Under the pieces are notes generated by a model. The model made no database searches. It saw only the letters and a program-made list of their open reading frames with translations, and had not been told where the DNA came from. Shown here piece by piece: positions 42,628 to 49,527 of a stretch of 64,000 nucleotides of DNA (position 1 is the first letter of the stretch; every line of letters begins with the position of its first letter). The stretch covers positions 620,001 through 684,000 of the forward strand of contig CAVXVA010000001.1 of the NCBI GenBank assembly GCA_963765075.1. The letters are read 5' to 3'. A program made the translations under genes and the position numbers. Origin of the DNA: JAENVU01 sp963765075 (GTDB lineage Bacteria; Actinomycetota; Acidimicrobiia; IMCC26256; JAENVU01).

Positions 42628-43493
42628 TGGGTGTCCTCCAAGAAATAGACGCGGCGGGCGTTCTCGCCCGCGAGTTCGGCCGCCGGCACCGCCACCCCGG
42701 CCGCGGCGGCGAGTTCGACGATGAGTCCGAGATCCTTCTCGATGATCGCGGCGTACCCGGCGAGGAACTGCTGGGTCCCCGGGTTCGCGATGTCCGCCTC
42801 CGACATGTCGTGCAGCAGCATGTAGCCCCGGGTCAGCTCACCCAGCTGACCGTTGGCGTTCATCGCGGTCCGCAACGCGTCGATCGGGAGGCCGAACGAA
42901 CGCGCGAGCGTCGCCGCTTCGTTGACGCCCATGAACGTGACGTAGCTCTGCAGATTGATGCAGAGCTTCAGCCGACTGGCTTGTCCGAGTTCACCGGCAT
43001 GGATGCGCACGTTGCCACAGGCGGCGAGCAGCGGTTCGAGTTGGGCAATGGCGTCCGGGTCACCACCGAGCAGGAACGTCGACCGCCCTTCCGATGCGGC
43101 CGCGGCCCCACCGGTCACCGCGGCCTCCACGACCGCGACCCCGAACGGGTTCGCGGCGGCGGCCGCCCATTGGGTGGTCTCGGGCGCGACCGTGCTGTGG
43201 ATCGCGACGACGGAACCGCGTGCGAGGTGGGCCAGGAGGCCCTCCGGACCGTCCAGCACCGTGCGCACGTGCGCGTCGGCGGGCACGCACACACTGACCA
43301 ACCGGGCGCGGGCTGCGAGATCGGGAATCGACGTGGCCGAATCCGCACCGGCCTCGACCATGCGGCCGACGGCGTCGGCATCGAGGTCGTAGACGATCGA
43401 CCGGGACATCCGGCGCGCAACAGAGCTCTCGACGAGCGGTCCGCCGATCGCACCCAGGCCGACGAAGCCGACGGGTTCCGGACTGACGCTCAT
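42624..43493 (-). CDS. 3-hydroxyisobutyrate dehydrogenase-type NAD(P)-dependent oxidoreductase
   Basis: 289-residue beta-hydroxyacid dehydrogenase. Rossmann motif GFVGLGAIGGPLVESSVARR, substrate-binding VTGGAAAASEGRSTFLLGGD (family GGxxGAxxG), and the catalytic Lys in SRLKLCINLQSY. Members oxidise 3-hydroxyisobutyrate, tartronate semialdehyde or other beta-hydroxyacids. ATG 43493 with ATGA overlap to the thiolase-like gene and GTGA to the CMD gene. Within the operon it probably handles an aldehyde or hydroxyacid, perhaps the product of the proposed aldolase. Confidence 0.9.
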   Translation of the reverse strand: MSVSPEPVGFVGLGAIGGPLVESSVARRMSRSIVYDLDADAVGRMVEAGADSATSIPDLAARARLVSVCVPADAHVRTVLDGPEGLLAHLARGSVVAIHSTVAPETTQWAAAAANPFGVAVVEAAVTGGAAAASEGRSTFLLGGDPDAIAQLEPLLAACGNVRIHAGELGQASRLKLCINLQSYVTFMGVNEAATLARSFGLPIDALRTAMNANGQLGELTRGYMLLHDMSEADIANPGTQQFLAGYAAIIEKDLGLIVELAAAAGVAVPAAELAGENARRVYFLEDTQ

Positions 43494-44656
43494 GACAGCG
43501 GGTTCTGGCTGGCGCCGACCAGCCAGGTACTGAAGTACTGGCTGTTGGCCCCGTAGGCCATCGCCAGCGCGACCTTGGCCCCGTCGACCTGATGTTCGCC
43601 GGCGGCGCCTCGCACCTGGAGGGCCGCCTCGGCGAAGCGGAGGAGCCCGGACGCGCCGATCGGGTTGGTCGAGAGCACCCCACCCGAGCAGTTGACCGGG
43701 AAGCCGCCGCCGAGTTCGGTGGTGCCGTCGTCGATCAACTTCCAGCCGTCGCCCTCGGCCGCGATGCCGAATGCTTCGAGCCAGATCGCCTCGTGCCACG
43801 AAAACGGCACGTACAACTCCGCCATGTCGATCTGCTCGCGCGGGTTGGTGATCCCGACGTGCGAGTAGACATCGGCCGCGCTCTGCAGTGCCGCGGCGGG
43901 CCGGACCGGGTCCCGACCGGGGAAGCTCGGTGGTTCGGACCGGGACGACGATGCCAGCACCCACGCGGGCGGGCGACCGTCGGCCGCGGCGGCCAGACCA
44001 CCGGCCTCGTCGGTGAGCACCATCGCGCAGGCACCGTCGGACGACGGGCACGATTCCAGGAACCGGATCGGCTCCCACATCATCGGCGACGCCTTGACCT
44101 TCTCGATCGAGATGTCAGCGATCTGGAGATGCGCGTACGGGTTCTTCAGCGCGTTGAGGCGATCCTTGACCGCAACCTTCCACCCGATGTGCTCCGGCGC
44201 ACCGCTGCGGTGGATGTACGCCCGGATGAACGGGGCGAACGCGCCGCCCGCGCCGAGCGACGCGCCCTTGCCGCTGCCGAGCGCGAACTGTGCGTTGCCC
44301 TCGGACTGCTTCTCGAACGCGACCGCCAGCACGGTGCGGTGCTTGCGTGCCTGCACGTGCGAGGCCGCAACGATCGCCGTCGTCCCGCCGACCGAACCCG
44401 CGGTGTGCACCCGGAACATCGGTTTGCCGACCGCGCCGAGCGCGTCGCTGAGGTAGAGCTCGGGCTTCATGACACCCTCGAAAAGGTCCGGCGCCTTGCC
44501 CAGCACGATCGCGTCGACGTCGGCCAGGGTCATCTGCGCGTCGTCGAGGGCCCGGAAGACCGCTTCGCGTACGAGCCCACCGAAGGACACGTCGAGCCGA
44601 CGGGACTTGTGGTGAGTCTGGCCGATGCCGACGATCGCGCAGGGTTCCGTGCTCAT
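43490..44656 (-). CDS. Thiolase-like protein (SCP-x/Ltp family), catalytic residues degenerate
   Basis: 388-residue thiolase-fold protein (MSTEPCAIVGIGQTHHKSRR). It keeps the thiolase layout with VHTAGSVGGTTAIVAASHVQ, where a Ser/Gly replaces the nucleophile Cys region, DISIEKVKASPMMWEPIRF and VNCSGGVLSTNPIGASGLLR, where NP replaces the catalytic GHPxG. The second thiolase Cys motif is absent. This matches lipid-transfer (Ltp)-type aldolases of steroid degradation, which use the fold for retro-aldol cleavage with a DUF35 partner. Start ATG 44656, ATGA overlap with the sister thiolase-like gene; overlaps the dehydrogenase downstream. Confidence 0.87.
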   Translation of the reverse strand: MSTEPCAIVGIGQTHHKSRRLDVSFGGLVREAVFRALDDAQMTLADVDAIVLGKAPDLFEGVMKPELYLSDALGAVGKPMFRVHTAGSVGGTTAIVAASHVQARKHRTVLAVAFEKQSEGNAQFALGSGKGASLGAGGAFAPFIRAYIHRSGAPEHIGWKVAVKDRLNALKNPYAHLQIADISIEKVKASPMMWEPIRFLESCPSSDGACAMVLTDEAGGLAAAADGRPPAWVLASSSRSEPPSFPGRDPVRPAAALQSAADVYSHVGITNPREQIDMAELYVPFSWHEAIWLEAFGIAAEGDGWKLIDDGTTELGGGFPVNCSGGVLSTNPIGASGLLRFAEAALQVRGAAGEHQVDGAKVALAMAYGANSQYFSTWLVGASQNPLS

Positions 44657-45678
44657 GACCCACCCTCCAACACGCAAACGAGGTTCTGTTGGAGCGCGGG
44701 GCCCGACGTGGAGTGCGCCAACGCCCGGTTGCCACCGCCGAAGATGTGGTTGGCGGCGTGGCCGATCCGACAGAGACCGGTGGCCATGATCGGATTCGCG
44801 GCCAGCGCGCCGCCCGACGCGTTGACCACCACGTCGTCACCGAGTTCGAGTACGTGGCGCAACAACAACTCCTCGTGGGTGAACGCGGCTTGGAGTTCGG
44901 CCACTTCGACGGGGCCGTCAGCGAGACCGGCGGCCGCCGCCGCAATGCGCGTCGAGGGCGAATCCGCGAGCGACCGGAACGACGGGTTGTGGCACTCGGT
45001 CCGGTGATCGAACCCGGTGATGTACGCCGGGCGATCGACCAACTCGCGGGCGCGGTCGCCGCGGACGAGCACCATGGCAGCCGCCCCGTCGGTGATCGGT
45101 GGCACGTCGTGCTTGCGCAACGGCTCGCGCAGGTAGTCCTCGGCGAGGAGCGCGTCGACATCGCCGGTCCCGCGGGATCGCACGGCGACCTCGGCCATGG
45201 TGCGTTCGGACGCGATGCCCGCGTCGATCACCGCACGGGCCTGAAGCGCCGCGAAGGTCAACGGATCGACGCCCAGCGGGGCCAGGAAATACGGATCCAT
45301 CTCCATCGGATAGATCAACGCCGGATCCCCGGTCGAGGATCGACCCGACCCGGTGACGACCGCGATATCGATGTCGCCTTCCTGCAACCGCAGCCAGGCT
45401 TCGTACAACGCCCACGCACCGTCCATCTCGACGTGCGAGTCGCGCTTGGGTGGCCACGCGCCGATCGCGTCGAGGTTCGAGACGAACGAGAACGCTTGGC
45501 CGGTGATGTAGTCGCAACTCCCCAGGCACGTGAAGTCGATGTCGGCGCGGGTCAGGCCGAGCGGGGTGATCGCGTCGGTGATCACATCGAGGAGCAGTTG
45601 GGTCTCGGAGTTGTCGGTGCGGCGCACCAGCGGCGTGTGCGCCCACCCGACGACGGCAATGTCTCGTGAAGTCGCCAT
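44653..45678 (-). CDS. Thiolase-like protein (Ltp family), degenerate active site
   Basis: 341-residue thiolase-fold protein (MATSRDIAVVGWAHTPLVRR). Distinctive segments: DFTCLGSCDYITGQAFSFVS, VEMDGAWALYEAWLRLQEGD, PITDGAAAMVLVRGDRAREL and NASGGALAANPIMATGLCRI, where the GHPxG His is replaced by NP, and no C-terminal CxG motif. Such proteins pair with DUF35/OB-fold proteins as aldolases (Ltp2-ChsH2 type) or as carrier-assisted synthases. ATG 45678 overlaps the DUF35 stop by one base (TGATG). Together with 43490-44656 it may form a heteromeric pair. Confidence 0.87.
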   Translation of the reverse strand: MATSRDIAVVGWAHTPLVRRTDNSETQLLLDVITDAITPLGLTRADIDFTCLGSCDYITGQAFSFVSNLDAIGAWPPKRDSHVEMDGAWALYEAWLRLQEGDIDIAVVTGSGRSSTGDPALIYPMEMDPYFLAPLGVDPLTFAALQARAVIDAGIASERTMAEVAVRSRGTGDVDALLAEDYLREPLRKHDVPPITDGAAAMVLVRGDRARELVDRPAYITGFDHRTECHNPSFRSLADSPSTRIAAAAAGLADGPVEVAELQAAFTHEELLLRHVLELGDDVVVNASGGALAANPIMATGLCRIGHAANHIFGGGNRALAHSTSGPALQQNLVCVLEGGS

Positions 45679-46670
45679 CAGAAGATCCGGTTCACGAGGT
45701 CGGGGTCGTCGATATCAGGTTCACCATTCGCCATCCATCCCAGCAGCGCGCCGGCCGATCCACCCATGCCCCCACCTTCGTCGATCGCTTCGGCCGGCGA
45801 CGCGAAGATCGCGCCGACCCGTTGGCCCACGTGCACCTCGTCGGCCGGGAGGTCGATCACCGGTTGGTACGGGAGGATGACGTCGGTGCCGTCGAGCAGG
45901 ACGAACGCCCGCACGAACGGCTCGGTCTCGGTCTGGCCGGGATACTGCACCGGGCTGACGATCGCGAAGTTGGTGATCGTGCCCACGTGCGGGAGGTCGA
46001 CCTCGTTGGCCTCGCCGAGCGCGACCGCGTCGATCGGGCAGTAGCCGCGTCCGCCGGTGTACACCCGCGCACAGACCGGGCACTCGTGGCCCAGCAGGCG
46101 CTGCTCCAGTGAGGCCTCGACGACGCGATCGGCCGCCGCGGGGACCGGGTTCCGATACGTGATCGATGCCTGGTAATCCATGCGCATCACCGGTTCCGCG
46201 CTCGGCCCGGCGTCGTCACCTTCGATCTCGGAGTCCTCACCGAGCACGAAGCAGACGATGTCGGTGATCGCACCCACCCGCGTGCCGCGCCAGCGCGGTG
46301 CGACCCGCGTCCCTTCGGTGAGGGCGTCGATGGAGCCGCAGTCGACCGCGTGCAGCAACGGGGTGGTCGCGCCGTCGAGGCGGATGAACGCAAACGCGAA
46401 TGCGTGGTCGAGCGGATGCTGCTCCGACGGCACCGGTACCCAGGTGAAGGATTCGACCGTCCCCGCCGGCCCGACCTCGACCAGATCGTTGGCCAGTTCC
46501 TCACCGGTGGCCGGATCCCATTCCATCGGCGGCACGATGACGGCGTCGCCGTGGCGAGTACCGAGAATCCGCCGCTCGGTGAGGGCGGTCATGAACGGCC
46601 CGAGCACCGGGCCGAGTGACCGCTTGTAGGGGAACGTGATGGTGCTCTCGACGAACCGAGTCTCTCTCAT
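45678..46670 (-). CDS. Tandem DUF35/OB-fold (zinc-ribbon) protein
   Basis: 330-residue protein with two DUF35/OB-like modules. Module one: ITFPYKRSLGPVLGPFM, DLVEVGPAGTVESFTWVPVP, HAFAFAFIRLDGATTPLLHA. Module two has a zinc-ribbon-like HECPVCARVYTGGRGYCPID (three cysteines, the fourth position is Asp), DLPHVGTITNFAIVSPVQYP and VRAFVLLDGTDVILPYQ. DUF35 proteins bind and support thiolase-like enzymes. One DUF35 module per partner would match the two thiolase-like genes that follow. ATG 46670. First gene of the six-gene minus-strand operon. Confidence 0.88.
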   Translation of the reverse strand: MRETRFVESTITFPYKRSLGPVLGPFMTALTERRILGTRHGDAVIVPPMEWDPATGEELANDLVEVGPAGTVESFTWVPVPSEQHPLDHAFAFAFIRLDGATTPLLHAVDCGSIDALTEGTRVAPRWRGTRVGAITDIVCFVLGEDSEIEGDDAGPSAEPVMRMDYQASITYRNPVPAAADRVVEASLEQRLLGHECPVCARVYTGGRGYCPIDAVALGEANEVDLPHVGTITNFAIVSPVQYPGQTETEPFVRAFVLLDGTDVILPYQPVIDLPADEVHVGQRVGAIFASPAEAIDEGGGMGGSAGALLGWMANGEPDIDDPDLVNRIF

Positions 46671-46856
46671 CTCGGAGAACGTAGAACATGTCACCGCGCC
46701 GCGTCGGGGAGACGCCACTCAGGGGAAACGCTGCGCGCCAGACCCTGAGCAGACCAAAGCCGGTGGACTACCCGTGGGCTCGTGCTTGCGAGCGGTGGCG
46801 AGATCACGCACGTGGCAAGGCTCCCCCCACCGGGAGCACCGAACGCACTGTTGGGC

Positions 46857-47288
46857 TCAGTCCGGTTTGGTGATGACAGTGAGGTCCGGCACACCGCGGA
46901 ACACAGTGTCGTCGGAGACGAGTTCGACACCGAGTTTCAGCGCGGTCGCGGCGATCCACCGGTCGGCTTCGTGGATCTTCTGGCCGAGTGGATGACCGGC
47001 TCGTTCCGTGGTGGCACGCAAGTCGGCGCACGCGTGCATCAGCTCGTCGTCGGGGACGACGAATACAAAGCGGGCAAGGTCTCGTTCCAACCCGCGGCGC
47101 CGGAGATCACCCCACCGGGCCTTGAGTGCCCCGTAACGAATCTCGGCGACGGTCACGAACGACACGAGGACCAAACGATCTGCGATGAACGACAGGTAAC
47201 GCTCTGCGGTCGGATCGTGCGCGGGGTTCATGAGCGCCGAGACGACCATCGTGTCGATCACGACGGCTCGGTTGTTCCCCGCGGTCAC
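46857..47288 (-). CDS. vapC: PIN-domain ribonuclease toxin (VapC-like)
   Basis: 143-residue PIN protein. Acidic active-site residues are in place: VVIDTMVVSALM (Asp), VTVAEIRYGALKARW (Glu), HEADRWIAATALKLG (Asp) and LVSDDTVFRGV (Asp). Toxins of this type cleave RNA, commonly tRNA or rRNA. GTG 47288 overlaps the stop of the small upstream gene (GTGA), the normal antitoxin-toxin coupling. A short plausible intergenic region of 186 bases separates it from the DUF35 operon. Confidence 0.88.
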   Translation of the reverse strand: MTAGNNRAVVIDTMVVSALMNPAHDPTAERYLSFIADRLVLVSFVTVAEIRYGALKARWGDLRRRGLERDLARFVFVVPDDELMHACADLRATTERAGHPLGQKIHEADRWIAATALKLGVELVSDDTVFRGVPDLTVITKPD

Positions 47289-47449
47289 CGCTCAGCGAGC
47301 GCCTGTTCGAAAGCTTTCCACTCCGCCTCGGTGAGGCCCTCGATCGCCAGATCCTCGAGGTTCGGAACCGGCCGCGCGGCCTTCAACGCTTCTGCCGGTG
47401 GCAGAAGCGTGAGCGACACCGGCTCGTCGGGGTGTGGCACTACGGACAT
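47285..47449 (-). CDS. Antitoxin of the PIN toxin (VapB-like), 54-68 aa
   Basis: Small acidic protein (MSVVPHPDEPVSLTLLPPAE, then NLEDLAIEGLTEAEWKAFEQALAER) directly before the PIN toxin and overlapping it by four bases. I prefer ATG 47449; a minus-strand TACACT hexamer ends about nine bases upstream, which would give a leaderless transcript. ATG 47491 (MSGRMVAGGL) with GGAG six bases before it would give 68 residues instead. DNA-binding fold is not evident. Assignment rests on position, size and overlap. Confidence 0.7.
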   Translation of the reverse strand: MSVVPHPDEPVSLTLLPPAEALKAARPVPNLEDLAIEGLTEAEWKAFEQALAER

Positions 47450-47501
47450 AAACCCAGTGTAGAGCCCGCCTGCGACCATCCGGCCCGACATCCGGCGCTC
47501 C

Positions 47502-49430
47502 CTACCTGAGCACGTAATCCGTGAGGTCGAGATCTTTGGTCCAGGTCCAGTAGTCGACGAGCCGCCATGGGCTCAGGCCGTGAATCTCACCTAGCGAGTT
47601 CTTGAAGAACGAATGTTTGATCGACGGCTGCGACCACACGAGCGTCTTGATCTCGCGTTGGGTGCGCTCGTGCCAGTCCTCGTACTTCGCCCGCGTCGGT
47701 TCCATCGACCGGTGCCCACCCGCGACCAGCGCCTCGATGCACTGCGTGATGTAGCGCATCTGGCATTCCGAGTGGAAGATCAGGCTGCCGCCGTGGGCCA
47801 GGTTCGTGCCCGGTCCGTACATGCAGAAGAAGTTGGGGAACTCCGGGATCGTGATGCCGAGGTATGCGGCCGGACGCTCGCCCCAGTCCTCGCGGAGGTC
47901 GATGCCACCCCGACCGACGATCTCCATCGGGAACAACACCCGAGTGGCCAGGAAGCCGGTCGCGTAGACGAGCACGTCGGCCGGATACCGAGCACCGTCG
48001 TCGGTGACGACCGCGTCGGCCTCGATGTGGTCGATCCCGGTGCGCACCAACTCGACGTTGTCGCGGGTCAGAGTGCGCAACCAACTGCCGTTGTCCTGCA
48101 GGGTGCGCTTCCCGGTCGCCGGATAGTCGGGCACGACCTTGGCGATGAGGTCGGGGTCGTCGTCGAGTTGGCTCACGATCCAGTCGGTGAACATCTGGCG
48201 GGTCAGGTCGTTCATCTCGCTGACCGCGGTCTGCTGATCCGGGTAGTCGGGATCGACGCGCGCGGCTTCGAGGCCCTTGTCGCACCCTGGCCAGAAGATG
48301 AGGAACCGGTACCAGCGTCCGTAGAACGGCAGGTGGCGCAGCGCCCACTGCACCCCGGGACCGACGGCTTCGTGATAGTTCGGGTTGGGGAACATCCACT
48401 GGGCGGTGCGCTGGAACACGGTGAGCTGGGCCACCTCGGGCGCGATCGTCGGCGCGATCTGGAAACCACTCGCGCCGGCACCGATCATCGCGACCCGCTT
48501 CCCGGCGAGGTCGACGGCGTGATCCCACCGCGCCGAGTGGAACGCCGGGCCCGCGAAGGTCTCCGCGCCGGCGATCTCGGGCACGTGCGGGCGATTCAGT
48601 TGACCGACCGCCGAGATGACCGCGCGGGCGACGAGCGTGTCCTCGGTGCCATCCGCCGTCCGCACCCGCACCGACCACGTGCCCGCCGCGTCGCGCCAGC
48701 TCATGCCGAGGACCTCGGTCTTCCACCGCACGTGCGGCTCGATGCCGTGTTTGTGCATCACGCCGTCGAAGTAGGCCTGGAGTTCGGGCTGCTGCGCGAA
48801 GAACTCGGTCCACTGATCGCTCGGTTCGAAGCTGTAGCAGTAGAAGTGGTTGCCGACATCGACCCGCGCACCGGGATAGGAGTTCTCGTACCAGGTGCCA
48901 CCCACGCCGGCGTTCTTCTCGACGATGGTGAACGGGATCCCGGCTTCCTTGAGCCGGATACCGGCGAGCAGTCCCGATTGCCCACAGCCGACCACGACGA
49001 CGGGGAAGGCCGCACGCGCGTCGGCGTCGCCACCGACCTCCACCGCACGCGCGTCGGCACCGTCGAGTTCCATCTCCTCCATGAGCATCGGGACGTACTC
49101 GGCGGGCACGTCCTCACACACCAACCAGGTCATCATCTCGTGGAGCAGGGCCGCATCGATCGGTGCCGGTTCCGGACACCCACGATCGCGATAGTCCCGA
49201 ATCAACCCGAGGGCGAGGGCCCGCACCTCGGCCTTGTCCTCCTCGGTCATGTAGCCCTGGACCTCGTTGAGGAAGAGCCCCGCGGGCTTGAGCCGACCGC
49301 GGATCAGTTCGACATCGCCCGTCATGTGGACCAGCGAGAGCATCAACGTCGGGATGCTCACATCGAGCAGGGCCTGTTCGATCTCGGCATCGGACGTGGT
49401 GAACGGCTCACCGGCGTGCGGATTGCGCAT
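47502..49430 (-). CDS. FAD-dependent Baeyer-Villiger-type monooxygenase (HAPMO-like)
   Basis: 642-residue flavoprotein monooxygenase. An N-terminal helical extension of about 130 residues precedes the FAD Rossmann motif VVVGCGQSGLLAGIRLKEAG; then GGTWYENSYPGARVD, the Baeyer-Villiger fingerprint FAGPAFHSARWDHAVDL (FxGxxxHxxxW), the NADPH motif IGAGASGFQIAP and VLVYATGFLATRVLF. The N-terminal extension is a feature of 4-hydroxyacetophenone monooxygenase-like enzymes. It converts ketones to esters or lactones with NADPH and O2. ATG 49430 follows AGGAG. Divergent from the large membrane gene at 49528. Fits a region rich in ketone- and ring-degrading enzymes. Confidence 0.92.
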   Translation of the reverse strand: MRNPHAGEPFTTSDAEIEQALLDVSIPTLMLSLVHMTGDVELIRGRLKPAGLFLNEVQGYMTEEDKAEVRALALGLIRDYRDRGCPEPAPIDAALLHEMMTWLVCEDVPAEYVPMLMEEMELDGADARAVEVGGDADARAAFPVVVVGCGQSGLLAGIRLKEAGIPFTIVEKNAGVGGTWYENSYPGARVDVGNHFYCYSFEPSDQWTEFFAQQPELQAYFDGVMHKHGIEPHVRWKTEVLGMSWRDAAGTWSVRVRTADGTEDTLVARAVISAVGQLNRPHVPEIAGAETFAGPAFHSARWDHAVDLAGKRVAMIGAGASGFQIAPTIAPEVAQLTVFQRTAQWMFPNPNYHEAVGPGVQWALRHLPFYGRWYRFLIFWPGCDKGLEAARVDPDYPDQQTAVSEMNDLTRQMFTDWIVSQLDDDPDLIAKVVPDYPATGKRTLQDNGSWLRTLTRDNVELVRTGIDHIEADAVVTDDGARYPADVLVYATGFLATRVLFPMEIVGRGGIDLREDWGERPAAYLGITIPEFPNFFCMYGPGTNLAHGGSLIFHSECQMRYITQCIEALVAGGHRSMEPTRAKYEDWHERTQREIKTLVWSQPSIKHSFFKNSLGEIHGLSPWRLVDYWTWTKDLDLTDYVLR

Positions 49431-49527
49431 CTGGAGATCTCCTCGGGAGGGCGGGCGTGAACGGTCGGGCCGCACGCGAAACGTAGCGAACCAACACTGA
49501 GGGCGTCACCGTCGGTACGGTGACCCG

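Noticed and set aside
43490..45678. Annotation of the two thiolase-fold proteins as acetyl-CoA acetyltransferases
   Set aside because: Both lack the GHPxG and CxG motifs needed for thiolysis.
47613..49460. Plus-strand frame of about 615 codons over the monooxygenase
   Set aside because: Shadow of a well-supported minus-strand flavoprotein gene.
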